Notes: generated from the letters alone by a model not told the origin. A stretch of DNA of 10,131 bases from Burkholderiales bacterium (GCA_017880705.1 JADGRS010000081.1:1-10131), one strand, 5' to 3'; counted from the stretch's first letter, positions 1 to 6,772 are shown. Numbers and translations are program-made.

Positions 1-1
1 C

Positions 2-1045
2 AGCCTGTCCGACGCCGTGAAGAAGATGCGCGGCAAGCCCAACACCGACGTGAAGCTCACGATCCTGCGCAAGAACGAGCAGCAGCCGCTCGAGATCATC
101 GTGCGCCGCGACGTGATCCGCGTTAAGAGCGTGAAGGCCAGGATGCTGGAGCCGGGCTACGGCCTGATCCGCATCACGCAATTCCAGGAGCACACGGGCG
201 AGAACCTCGTGACCGCGCTCAACGACCTCTACAAGCAATCGAACGGCGACCTCAAGGGCCTCGTGCTCGACCTGCGCCTGAACCCGGGCGGCTTGCTCAA
301 TTCCGCGGTGGCCGTGTCGTCGGCGTTCCTGCCGAAGAACGCGCTGGTCGTCTACACCGACGGACGCACCGACGACGCGAAGATGCGCCTCACGGCGAGC
401 AAGGAAAACTACGTTCGCGGCGCATTCAAGGAGGATTTTCTCGCGAAGCTCCCCGCCGCCGTGAAGACGGTGCCGATGGTGGTGCTCGTGAACGGCGCCT
501 CGGCGTCGGCGTCCGAGATCGTCGCCGGCGCGCTGCAGGATCATCACCGCGCCACCCTCGTCGGCACCCAGACCTTCGGCAAGGGTTCCGTGCAGACGAT
601 CCTGCCGCTGCCCAACAACCAGGCCGTGAAGCTCACGACGGCGCGCTACTACACGCCCTCCGGACGTTCCATCCAGGCGAAGGGCATCTCGCCCGACATC
701 GTGGTTGAAGACGCGCCCGAGGCACGCGTGCTGCTGCGCGAAGCCGACCTGCAGCATCACCTCTCCGTCGAAGACGACAAGAGCGCGGGCGATGCATCCG
801 CCAAAGGGGCGAAGCCGGCGGAGAAAGTGATCGCCGGTCCCGCGACGGGCAAGTCCGTCGCCGTGTCCGCGAAGAGCGTGGCCGTCGCCAAGGAAGCGAA
901 GGACGCGCCGAAAGACCCGAACGCGAAGGACGCGAAGGACGCGAAGGACGCGAAGAAGGAAGACCTGCAGCTCAACGCGGCGTTGAATCACTTGAAGGGC
1001 CTGCCGGTCCTCGCGACCGCGACGGCCGCCGTCACCGCGAAGTGA
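2..1045 (+). CDS. ctpA: S41 family C-terminal processing peptidase (CtpA/Prc type), 5'-truncated by window edge
   Basis: Serine endopeptidase of the S41 family, which in Gram-negatives acts in the periplasm on the C-termini of envelope proteins. The open frame continues past the window start, so the signal peptide and most of the PDZ domain are missing. Numbering from the GTG at 17 (an internal Val), the first ~37 residues are the end of the PDZ domain, including the typical AV-MRG and LTILR pieces. Residues ~40-235 are the protease core. The Ser-Lys dyad is visible: Ser164 (codon 506-508) in ASASASEIVAGALQD and Lys189 (codon 581-583) in TFGKGSVQT, 25 residues apart as in E. coli Prc (Ser430/Lys455). 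Residues ~236-320 form a low-complexity Lys/Ala/Asp tail with AKD repeats, followed by a conserved-looking DLQLNAALNHLKG end. The next gene starts 24 bp downstream on the same strand. Family assignment is very secure; the ctpA symbol is by family. Confidence 0.95.
   Translation, partial: SLSDAVKKMRGKPNTDVKLTILRKNEQQPLEIIVRRDVIRVKSVKARMLEPGYGLIRITQFQEHTGENLVTALNDLYKQSNGDLKGLVLDLRLNPGGLLNSAVAVSSAFLPKNALVVYTDGRTDDAKMRLTASKENYVRGAFKEDFLAKLPAAVKTVPMVVLVNGASASASEIVAGALQDHHRATLVGTQTFGKGSVQTILPLPNNQAVKLTTARYYTPSGRSIQAKGISPDIVVEDAPEARVLLREADLQHHLSVEDDKSAGDASAKGAKPAEKVIAGPATGKSVAVSAKSVAVAKEAKDAPKDPNAKDAKDAKDAKKEDLQLNAALNHLKGLPVLATATAAVTAK
923..955 (+). repeat. 9-bp tandem repeat encoding Ala-Lys-Asp units
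   Basis: Three perfect copies of gcgaaggac (923-931, 932-940, 941-949) are followed by a partial fourth copy (950-955). They lie in frame in the C-terminal tail of the S41 peptidase gene and encode AKDAKDAKDAK. A unit divisible by three means copy-number change would lengthen or shorten the tail without a frameshift. Confidence 0.9.
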
Positions 1046-1069
1046 CGGCGCCGGGCCGCCGGCGGCCTC

Positions 1070-1831
1070 ATGGACGATCGCCAGCGTCTTCGCTATAGCC
1101 GTCACCTGCTGCTGAACGAGTTTGGCGAGGAGGCGCAGGAGCGGCTTCTCGCCGCCCACGCGCTCGTCGTCGGCGCCGGCGGGCTCGGCTCCGCGGCGCT
1201 CCTCTATCTCGCATCAAGCGGCATGGGCCGCATCACGGTGTGCGACGGCGATGTGGTCGACCTCACCAACCTGCAGCGCCAGATCATCCATCGCGTCGAA
1301 TCGATCGGCACGCCCAAGGCCTCGTCGGCGGCCGCGACGCTCGCCGGGATCAATCCCGACATTCGCGTCGAGCCCCTCGAGGAGCGCGTGAGCGCCGAGC
1401 GCCTGATGAGCCTGGTGCGCACGGCCGACGTCGTGCTCGACTGTTCCGACAACTTCGCCACCCGCCACGCGTTGAACCGCGCCTGCGTCGCGGCCCGGAA
1501 GCCCCTCGTGTCCGGCGCGGGAATTCGATTCGACGGCCAGATCGCCGTTTTCGACCTGCGGCGCGACGGCGCCCCGTGCTACAACTGCCTGTTCGCGGAG
1601 AGCGCCGATGCCGCCGAAGAGCGGTGTGCGACCATGGGGGTGTTCGCGCCGCTGGTGGGCATCATCGGCACCTTCCAGGCGCTCGAGGCGATCAAGCTCG
1701 TCGCCGGAATCGGCGAGACGCTTGCGGGGCGGCTGATGCTCTTCGACGCGCTCGCGAGCCGGTGGCACGAGGTGCGCCTCGCGCGCGATCCGCATTGCCG
1801 GGTGTGCGGCGCCGACCGCGCCGCGGCCTAG
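1070..1831 (+). CDS. HesA/MoeB/ThiF family adenylyltransferase (E1-like)
   Basis: Enzyme of the MoeB/ThiF superfamily, which adenylates the C-terminal Gly-Gly of a small ubiquitin-like sulfur carrier (MoaD, ThiS or similar) for molybdopterin, thiamin or related sulfur transfer. It is cytoplasmic and 253 aa, near the ~250 aa of MoeB and ThiF. The nucleotide-binding loop GAGGLGS is at residues 35-41, the acidic/Arg motif CDGDVVDLTNLQRQ at 58-71, and a CSDN motif at 125-128. Two Cys pairs likely bind structural zinc (C170/C173 and C243/C246). Cys186 sits in RCATMGVFAPLVG, matching the conserved Cys region of MoeB and ThiF. There is no C-terminal rhodanese domain. The start fits the family N-terminus (MDDRQRLRYSRHLLL), but the ribosome-binding site is poor. 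It lies between the peptidase and a DUF4124 gene in an apparent operon. No carrier-protein gene is visible, so the pathway (MoaD, ThiS or CysO-like) cannot be decided. Confidence 0.93.
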   Translation: MDDRQRLRYSRHLLLNEFGEEAQERLLAAHALVVGAGGLGSAALLYLASSGMGRITVCDGDVVDLTNLQRQIIHRVESIGTPKASSAAATLAGINPDIRVEPLEERVSAERLMSLVRTADVVLDCSDNFATRHALNRACVAARKPLVSGAGIRFDGQIAVFDLRRDGAPCYNCLFAESADAAEERCATMGVFAPLVGIIGTFQALEAIKLVAGIGETLAGRLMLFDALASRWHEVRLARDPHCRVCGADRAAA

Positions 1832-1834
1832 GAG
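1830..1834 (+). promoter_or_regulatory. Shine-Dalgarno AGGAG for the first DUF4124 gene
   Basis: AGGAG lies 6 nt before the ATG at 1841 and overlaps the TAG stop of the MoeB/ThiF-like gene (1829-1831). It fixes the start of the downstream gene and suggests translation coupled to termination of the upstream one. Confidence 0.8.
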
Positions 1835-1840
1835 ACTTTC

Positions 1841-2449
1841 ATGAAACGCGACATCGTCACGTACTTCGTTCTCGCCGCCGCCGCGGCCCTGCTTGCGTTG
1901 GAGGCGTCCGCTGATGTGCTCTACAAGCTCATCGACAAGAGCGGCAAGGTTACCTATTCCGAAAAGAAGCCGGAAAATTTCGACGGGCAGGTGATCCGCA
2001 TCGATGTGAACACCGACGCCAACACGGTGCCGGCCCCTCGGGCCTCGCCGACGCCGACGGAACTCTCGCCGCAAGGGGCGAAGGGCAACCGCCGCCCTGC
2101 GGCCCGCGCATCGATGACGCCGGAGGAAGCCCGAAGCAAGGCGGAAGCGGCGTGCAAGGCATTCGAAACAGCGCGAGACAATCCCGGCGAGGACGACGTG
2201 ACCTGGGTCGCCGTGGGTGCGACTCAGCCAAGTGTCACGAATGTCGATCCCAAGGGTCCGCCCATCCCTCCGCCGACGGACCCCAATCAGCTCAAGCCGC
2301 CGCCTGGAGTCAACGCGAGCGCATTCGGAAGGAAAACCGGATCCCGACCCGTTCCGACGGACGCCTTCGCGGCGAAGCTCGCCGGATTGGAGAAGTCGTG
2401 CAACGACGCGAAGGAACAGGTCGGCGCCGCGGAAGCGGAATCGAAATGA
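1841..2449 (+). CDS. DUF4124 domain-containing exported protein (first of tandem pair)
   Basis: Function unknown; DUF4124 is a short N-terminal domain common in exported proteins of proteobacteria. The 202-aa product starts with a likely signal peptide (residues 1-24: basic MKRD, then a hydrophobic Ala/Leu stretch ending ASA before DVLYK). The DUF4124 core is residues 25-55, with YKLIDKSGKVTYSEKKP and NFDGQVIRID. A Pro/Ala-rich, probably disordered middle follows (about 60-92 and 138-158). The end (171-202) holds TDAFAAKLAGLEKS and a short charged helix. Cysteines 104 and 187 are the only two in the mature part. The gene begins 9 bp after the MoeB-like gene behind AGGAG, and its stop overlaps the start of a paralog (ATGA, 2446-2449). 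The mature protein is probably periplasmic or envelope-associated (inference). Confidence 0.85.
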   Translation: MKRDIVTYFVLAAAAALLALEASADVLYKLIDKSGKVTYSEKKPENFDGQVIRIDVNTDANTVPAPRASPTPTELSPQGAKGNRRPAARASMTPEEARSKAEAACKAFETARDNPGEDDVTWVAVGATQPSVTNVDPKGPPIPPPTDPNQLKPPPGVNASAFGRKTGSRPVPTDAFAAKLAGLEKSCNDAKEQVGAAEAESK

Positions 2450-3081
2450 CACGGTGGGTCGGCATCGCACTTCTTGCGATTGCGGTCCTCGCGGCTCCTG
2501 CCTCCGACTCCTACGCCCAGGTCCTTTACAAATGGATCGACGACGACGGCAAGACGCAGTACAGCGACCGGCCGCCGAAGAACTTCAAGGGCACGGTGAC
2601 GCGCATCGAGCCCGATGAGCAGCCCCCGCCCGTTGCTCCCTATCGAGCTGCGGGTCCGAGTGCGAAGCAGGGCGAGGACGGTTTGGTTCGACTGCCGGAT
2701 GTCGCGGCCGAGCGCCGCGATCTGCGACGCAAGCTCGCCGCCGATGTCGCGGCCGCACGCGAAAGGCTCGCTACCGCGAAGCTCGCAATCGAAGCCTCGA
2801 GCGCACCGCAGGATGACGAGAAGCAGACGATCCAGCGGCGCACCGACCAGGTATCGAATTTGCCGGGCTCGGGATCGGCTGCCACCGGAGGTGGTTTGGC
2901 CTTCGGGCGCTCGAACTGCACGACCGCGAAGAATGCCGAAGGCCTCCCGGTGACGACGTGCCCGACGGCCATCCCCAACGATGCGTACTACGAGCGCATT
3001 CGCAAGCTCGAGGACGACGTTCGCGCCGCCGAGGAAGATCTCGCCACCGCCGAGCGCGCCTACCGCCGCGGCGCGGACTGA
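2446..3081 (+). CDS. DUF4124 domain-containing exported protein (second of tandem pair)
   Basis: Function unknown. I place the start at the ATG at 2446, not further upstream. From there the 211-aa product has a clean signal peptide (1-24, [18 protein letters not shown] to SYA, then QVLYKW), and the ATG overlaps the preceding stop as ATGA, which suggests translational coupling. The DUF4124 core is residues 25-55, with [17 protein letters not shown] and [10 protein letters not shown] aligned closely to the upstream paralog. Residues ~85-118 are a charged, Ala/Arg-rich helix likely to form a coiled coil. Residues 157-173 include two cysteines (NC and TTC) that could form a disulfide. Residues 176-208 are a second charged helix ([15 protein letters not shown]). 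The last 22 nt overlap the 3' end of the convergent tsaD gene. An envelope location is inferred from the signal peptide. Confidence 0.85.
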   Translation: MTRWVGIALLAIAVLAAPASDSYAQVLYKWIDDDGKTQYSDRPPKNFKGTVTRIEPDEQPPPVAPYRAAGPSAKQGEDGLVRLPDVAAERRDLRRKLAADVAAARERLATAKLAIEASSAPQDDEKQTIQRRTDQVSNLPGSGSAATGGGLAFGRSNCTTAKNAEGLPVTTCPTAIPNDAYYERIRKLEDDVRAAEEDLATAERAYRRGAD

Positions 3082-4091
3082 GCGGCGGCCTCGGCGAGGT
3101 CCCAGCGCGGGAACACCGGAAAGCTCGTCTCGCCTGGGAACCCTTCGGGATACTTGAGGGCGGCGGCGAAGGCGATCATGGCCCCGTTGTCGGTACACAG
3201 CCGCATCGGCGGAAAATAGGCGCGCGCTCCCGTGGAATCCAGCGCGTCCGCGAGGCTCGCGCGAAGGAGCGCATTCGCTCCCACGCCGCCGGCGACCACG
3301 AGGCTCTGCAGTCCCTCGCGCTCGAGCGCCGCGCGGCATTTCGCAACCAGCACCTCGACGATGGCGCGCTGGAACGACGCTGCGAGATCCGCCCGCGTCC
3401 CGTCGTCGAGATCGCCCAATGCGCGGACGCGTGTCAGCACGGAGGTCTTGAGCCCGCTGAAGCTGAAATGAAGGTCTCCGCTCGCGAGCATCGGGCGCGG
3501 GAACTCGAAGCGCTTCGAATCGCCCGCTTCCGCGAGCGCGGCGAGCGCGGGCCCGCCGGGATAGCCGAGGCCGAGGAGTGTCGCGGTCTTGTCGAAGGCC
3601 TCGCCCGCCGCGTCGTCCTGGGTCTCGCCGAGCAGCGTGTAGCGGCCGACGCCGTCGACGCGCATGAGCTGCGTGTGCCCTCCGGAGACGAGGAGCGCGA
3701 CGAACGGAAACCCGGGACGCGGCTCGGCGAGGAGCGGCGAAAGGAGATGGCCTTCCAGATGGTGGATGCCGACCACGGGACGCCCGAGCGCGAGGCCGAT
3801 TCCCGTGGCGATCGACGCTCCCACGAGGAGCGCGCCGCCGAGGCCCGGCCCCTGGGTGAAGGCGATCAGGTCGACGTCCTCGATGCGGCGGCGCGCCTGC
3901 TGCAGAACCGTGGAGGTAAGAGGCAACACGCGACGCACGTGGTCGCGAGACGCGAGCTCGGGGACAACGCCGCCGTATCGCGCGTGGAGCTCGACCTGCG
4001 AATGGAGCGCGTCGGCGAGCAGTCCGTCGCGCGTGTCGTAGAGCGCGACGCCGGTCTCGTCGCAGGACGTTTCGATACCGAGGATGAGCAA
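3060..4091 (-). CDS. tsaD: tRNA N6-adenosine threonylcarbamoyltransferase
   Basis: TsaD (YgjD/Gcp/Kae1 family) transfers threonylcarbamoyl from threonylcarbamoyl-AMP to A37 of ANN-decoding tRNAs, acting in the cytoplasm with TsaB and TsaE (family knowledge). The 343-aa product matches the usual ~340 aa. Visible motifs are the N-terminal nucleotide-binding [10 protein letters not shown] (5-14), metal-binding HHLEGH (110-115, with H111 and H115 as in E. coli), SGGHT (136-140), GEAFDKTA (163-170), HFSFSGLKT (208-216), GGVGAN (268-273) and CTDNGAMIA with Asp301. The start is a TTG at 4091-4089. No ATG or GTG lies nearby in frame, and TTG gives LLILGIETS, the normal family N-terminus. No clear Shine-Dalgarno precedes it. 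It is divergent from rpsU, a common arrangement in proteobacteria, and its 3' end overlaps the DUF4124 gene on the other strand by 22 nt. Confidence 0.97.
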   Translation of the reverse strand: MLILGIETSCDETGVALYDTRDGLLADALHSQVELHARYGGVVPELASRDHVRRVLPLTSTVLQQARRRIEDVDLIAFTQGPGLGGALLVGASIATGIGLALGRPVVGIHHLEGHLLSPLLAEPRPGFPFVALLVSGGHTQLMRVDGVGRYTLLGETQDDAAGEAFDKTATLLGLGYPGGPALAALAEAGDSKRFEFPRPMLASGDLHFSFSGLKTSVLTRVRALGDLDDGTRADLAASFQRAIVEVLVAKCRAALEREGLQSLVVAGGVGANALLRASLADALDSTGARAYFPPMRLCTDNGAMIAFAAALKYPEGFPGETSFPVFPRWDLAEAAAQSAPRR

Positions 4092-4118
4092 GACAGAGGG
4101 GCCAAATCCTGATATTAT
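4090..4118 (+). promoter_or_regulatory. Candidate sigma70 promoter for the rpsU operon
   Basis: AAGACA (4090-4095, 4 of 6 to TTGACA) and TATTAT (4113-4118, 5 of 6 to TATAAT) are separated by exactly 17 bp. This would give a transcript starting around 4125 and a leader of about 55 nt before rpsU. The -35 box touches the divergent tsaD TTG codon. On the opposite strand the same A/T patch reads CATAAT (4119-4114), a possible -10 for tsaD, but I see no matching -35 there. Confidence 0.5.
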
Positions 4119-4179
4119 GCTTGGTTTTCCGGCACCTAAACGCAGGCCGGGCCGTTCAATCGAAAGTCCTTAATTACAT

Positions 4180-4392
4180 ATGCCTATTGTCCGCGTGAAG
4201 GAAAACGAGCCGTTCGACGTGGCGCTTCGCCGCTTCAAGCGCGCCGTCGAGAAAACCGGCCTCCTCACCGAGCTTCGAGCCCGGGAGTTCTACGAGAAGC
4301 CGACCGCAGAGAGGAAGCGCAAGCACGCCGCCGCGGTGAAGCGCCGCTATAAGCGCATGCGCGCGCAAATGCTGCCGCCGAAGCTCTACTAG
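4180..4392 (+). CDS. rpsU: 30S ribosomal protein bS21
   Basis: Small-subunit ribosomal protein near the 3' end of 16S rRNA, involved in early translation initiation (family knowledge). It is 70 aa, the standard size, with the typical start [20 protein letters not shown], a Lys/Arg-rich middle ([17 protein letters not shown]) and the end MLPPKLY. It is the first gene of the rpsU-yqeY-dnaG-rpoD operon. The ATG at 4180 lies in an A/T-rich stretch (taattacatatg) with no recognisable Shine-Dalgarno upstream, unlike yqeY and rpoD in the same operon. A hairpin after the stop may reduce read-through into the downstream genes. Confidence 0.98.
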   Translation: MPIVRVKENEPFDVALRRFKRAVEKTGLLTELRAREFYEKPTAERKRKHAAAVKRRYKRMRAQMLPPKLY

Positions 4393-4413
4393 GCCCGCAG
4401 TCTTACGAATTCC

Positions 4414-4450
4414 GCGGCGAGCCGGGCCCTGCGCCCCGCTCGCCGCTGTC
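4414..4450 (+). terminator. Hairpin between rpsU and yqeY, possible attenuator or leaky terminator
   Basis: A perfect 9-bp stem, gcggcgagc (4414-4422) pairing with gctcgccgc (4438-4446), is extended after one C-C mismatch by GGG/CCC (4424-4426 with 4434-4436), leaving a 7-nt loop. Only a broken T-run (tgtcttt, 4447-4453) follows, so termination should be partial. In E. coli an internal terminator follows rpsU and lowers expression of dnaG and rpoD relative to bS21; this hairpin is in the equivalent place. It could instead be an RNA-processing or stability element. Confidence 0.6.
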
Positions 4451-4474
4451 TTTCGTGCCATTCCCCACGTTCCC

Positions 4475-4479
4475 AGGAG
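4475..4479 (+). promoter_or_regulatory. Shine-Dalgarno AGGAG for yqeY
   Basis: AGGAG sits 6 nt before the ATG at 4486, good spacing and sequence. It fixes the yqeY start and means translation restarts independently after the 93-nt gap from rpsU. Confidence 0.85.
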
Positions 4480-4485
4480 CTCCAT

Positions 4486-4932
4486 ATGCCGCTACGCGAA
4501 CAGCTCACCGAGGACATGAAGACCGCGATGAAGGCGCGCGAAGCCGAGAAGCTCGGGGCGCTGCGCCTTCTCCTGTCCGCCGTGAAGCAACGCGAGGTCG
4601 ACGAACGCATCACGCTCGACGACGCGGGCGTGATCGCCGTCATCGAGAAGATGATCAAGCAGCGCAAGGACTCGATCTCGCAGTTCGAGAAGGCCGCGCG
4701 CCAGGACCTTGCCGACAAGGAGAAGTTCGAGATCTCCATCCTCGAGGCGTATCTCCCCCAGCAGCTATCGCTGGCCGAGGTCGAGGCGATCATCGGCGAG
4801 ACGATCGCATCGACGGGCGCCAAGTCGCCGGCGGACATGGGCAAGGTGATGGCCGTCGTGAAGGCGAGGCTCGCCGGGCGCGCCGACATGGGCAAGGTTT
4901 CGGCGATGGTCAAAGGCAAGTTGACGGGCTGA
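4486..4932 (+). CDS. yqeY: GatB/YqeY domain-containing protein
   Basis: YqeY proteins resemble the C-terminal tRNA-binding helical domain of GatB, the amidotransferase subunit. The stand-alone form commonly sits next to rpsU and dnaG; its role is unsettled. The product is 148 aa, usual for the family. It starts MPLREQLTEDMKTAMKAREA, contains the conserved LRLLLSAVKQREVDE (26-40), a helical region with QFEKAARQDLADKEKFEI (66-83) and LEAYLPQQLS (86-95). It ends in two near-identical 16-residue units, ADMGKVMAVVKARLAG (116-131) and ADMGKVSAMVKGKLTG (133-148). The internal duplication is a normal feature of this family's C-terminus. A double stop (TGA TAA, 4930-4935) closes the gene 10 bp before dnaG. 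Identification is by sequence and context; a role in tRNA biology is inferred only from the GatB similarity. Confidence 0.95.
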   Translation: MPLREQLTEDMKTAMKAREAEKLGALRLLLSAVKQREVDERITLDDAGVIAVIEKMIKQRKDSISQFEKAARQDLADKEKFEISILEAYLPQQLSLAEVEAIIGETIASTGAKSPADMGKVMAVVKARLAGRADMGKVSAMVKGKLTG

Positions 4933-4942
4933 TAATGCCCGC

Positions 4943-6739
4943 ATGATCCCGCAGGAATTCATCCAGTCCCTGCTCGGTCGCGTCGACATCGTCGACGTGG
5001 TGGATCGCCACGTGAAGCTGAAGAAGGCGGGCGCCAATTTCAGCGCGTGCTGCCCCTTCCACAACGAAAAGACCCCGTCGTTCACCGTAAGCCCTTCCAA
5101 GCAGTTCTATCACTGCTTCGGCTGCGGCGCGCACGGCAACGCGGTCGGCTTCCTCATGGAGTATTCGGGGCTCGCCTATCCCGAGGCGATTCGCGCGCTG
5201 GCGGAAACCGTGGGCATGACCGTGCCCGAGACGCGTTCGAGCGCGCCCCATCCTGGCGGCGCCGAAGCGCCGCGGCTGGCGGCGCGAATGATGGACGCGC
5301 TCGCGTACTACCGTGCCGAGCTCAAGAAATCGAAGGCCGCGATCGACTACCTGAAGGGCCGTGGGGTTTCGGGCGAGATCGCCGCGCGCTACGGGCTCGG
5401 CTTTGCGCCCGATGGATGGCAGAACCTCGAAGCGGTGTTCACCGACTATGGGAACCCATCGCTCAAGGACACAGGCCTCGTGATCGACAGCGAGCCCGAA
5501 GGGGCGGAGAAGAAATCGCGCCGCTACGACCGCTTTCGCAACCGGGTGATGTTCCCGATCCTCGACGCGCGCGGCAACGTGATCGGCTTCGGCGGGCGCG
5601 TGATCGGGGCGGGCGAGCCTAAATATCTCAACTCGCCGGAGACGCCGCTCTTCGAGAAGGGGCGCGAGCTCTACGGGCTTTACCAGGCGCGCCGCGCGAT
5701 CCGCGACGCGAACCAGGTGATCGTGGTCGAGGGCTACATGGATGTCGTCGCGCTCGCGCAGCACGGCGTCGAGAACGCGGTCGCCACCCTCGGGACGGCC
5801 ACGACGCCGTTCCACGTGGCGAAGCTCCTGAAGCTCGCCGACAACGTGGTGTTCTGCTTCGACGGCGACGCGGCGGGGCGCAAGGCCGCGTGGCGCGCGC
5901 TCGAGATCTCGCTGCCGGTGCTCGCCGACGGCAAGGTCGTGAGCTTTCTCTTCCTGCCGCCGGAGGACGATCCCGACACCTACGTGCGGCGCCTCGGCAA
6001 GGCGGGATTCGATGCGGCGCTTGAAGTCGCGAAACCCCTTTCGCAATTCCTGTTCGCCGAGCTCGCGTCCCACGTCGACATGGCGACCGAGGAGGGCCGC
6101 GCACGATTCCTCGCGCACGCCAAGCCCCTCGTCGCGCAGATCGAGGCTCCGGCGTTGAGCGCGATGCTGCGGCGACGACTGGGCGAGCTCGCGCGCCTCG
6201 ACGCCGAAGAGATCCAGCGCCTGATCCCCGCGAGGGAGCCCGAACGCCGCTCCTCGCAGCCTCGAGGCCGGGCGGTCCGTGCGCCGGCCCCTCCCGCCGA
6301 GTCGAAGCTGCTGGGGCGCATCCTGGTGCGTCCCGAGCTGGCGGTCACGGTACCCGTGGACGTGCTGAACGGCCACGGTCCCGAGGCGGCAGCGTTGCTC
6401 GCGGTGCTCGAGTTTTTCCGCGCCGATCCGAGGCGGACCCTTGGACAAGCAAGCGCTTACTTCGAGGGATCGGAATATCAGGCGCCCATCGCGGAAGCCT
6501 TGGCCGAGCCTCTTTTAAATCAGGCTGACAGCCCCGACTTTGATCTGGCAGCCGAGATCAGCGGCTTGGTCGAAAAGCTTCGTGCGGAGCATCTCGCGAG
6601 GCGCCGCAGCGAATTGGCGAGGCTGCTCGACGCCGGGACCGCGACGCCGGAGCAGGAAGCCGAATACGGACGGCTCCATGCTTCCCTGGCCACGGCGAAA
6701 TCGGGGAATCCACCTGCGGAAGAGCGGTCAAAACTTTGA
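4943..6739 (+). CDS. dnaG: DNA primase
   Basis: Synthesises RNA primers at the replication fork, acting with the DnaB helicase and SSB. The 598-aa product is close to E. coli DnaG (581 aa). An N-terminal CHC2 zinc-binding domain has C37, H40, C58 and C61 (CPFH and HCFGC), the same spacing as E. coli C40/H43/C61/C64. The RNA polymerase/TOPRIM core includes [14 protein letters not shown] (227-240), the catalytic Glu263 in [11 protein letters not shown], and Asp307/Asp309 in [12 protein letters not shown], plus DDPDTYVR (342-349). Residues ~430-450 are a Pro/Arg linker, followed by the C-terminal helicase-binding region (~455-598). The gene starts 10 bp after yqeY at an ATG with no visible Shine-Dalgarno, so its translation probably depends on coupling with yqeY, which would suit a low-abundance protein. 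No frameshift or missing key residue seen. Confidence 0.98.
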   Translation: MIPQEFIQSLLGRVDIVDVVDRHVKLKKAGANFSACCPFHNEKTPSFTVSPSKQFYHCFGCGAHGNAVGFLMEYSGLAYPEAIRALAETVGMTVPETRSSAPHPGGAEAPRLAARMMDALAYYRAELKKSKAAIDYLKGRGVSGEIAARYGLGFAPDGWQNLEAVFTDYGNPSLKDTGLVIDSEPEGAEKKSRRYDRFRNRVMFPILDARGNVIGFGGRVIGAGEPKYLNSPETPLFEKGRELYGLYQARRAIRDANQVIVVEGYMDVVALAQHGVENAVATLGTATTPFHVAKLLKLADNVVFCFDGDAAGRKAAWRALEISLPVLADGKVVSFLFLPPEDDPDTYVRRLGKAGFDAALEVAKPLSQFLFAELASHVDMATEEGRARFLAHAKPLVAQIEAPALSAMLRRRLGELARLDAEEIQRLIPAREPERRSSQPRGRAVRAPAPPAESKLLGRILVRPELAVTVPVDVLNGHGPEAAALLAVLEFFRADPRRTLGQASAYFEGSEYQAPIAEALAEPLLNQADSPDFDLAAEISGLVEKLRAEHLARRRSELARLLDAGTATPEQEAEYGRLHASLATAKSGNPPAEERSKL

Positions 6740-6745
6740 TACAAT
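6737..6745 (+). promoter_or_regulatory. Candidate extended -10 promoter for rpoD
   Basis: TGATACAAT combines a TGn extension (6737-6739, which is also the dnaG stop codon) with TACAAT (5 of 6 to TATAAT). There is no convincing -35 at 16-18 bp, as is common for extended -10 promoters. It would give rpoD its own transcript with a ~35-nt leader. Extra rpoD promoters in or after dnaG are known in E. coli. I did not see a sigma32-type heat-shock promoter here. Confidence 0.4.
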
Positions 6746-6772
6746 TACCGGTTTTCCCGAACACCTTCGGCC

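Noticed and set aside
2152..2445. Upstream extension of the second DUF4124 reading frame
   Set aside because: This part is out-of-frame sequence of the first DUF4124 gene. The signal peptide starts exactly at the ATG at 2446.
1214..2470. 418-codon minus-strand frame across the MoeB-like and first DUF4124 genes
   Set aside because: It spans two real genes and their junction antisense, with composition typical of a shadow frame.
2958..4112. 384-codon plus-strand frame antisense to tsaD
   Set aside because: tsaD on the minus strand has all family motifs in this interval; the plus-strand product is an Arg/Glu-rich shadow.
4129..4152. Possible hairpin in the rpsU leader (ccggc with gccgg)
   Set aside because: Only 5 bp with a 12-nt loop, which is not distinguishable from chance in GC-rich DNA.
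4910..6448. 512-codon open frame antisense to dnaG
   Set aside because: Shadow of dnaG produced by strong GC bias at codon third positions; the product is Arg/His-rich and unlike any family I recognise.
6506..6520. A/T-rich patch (cctcttttaaatcag) near the end of dnaG as a possible internal rpoD promoter
   Set aside because: The -10 match is only 4 of 6 and no -35 box lies at 16-18 bp; no sigma32 consensus either.
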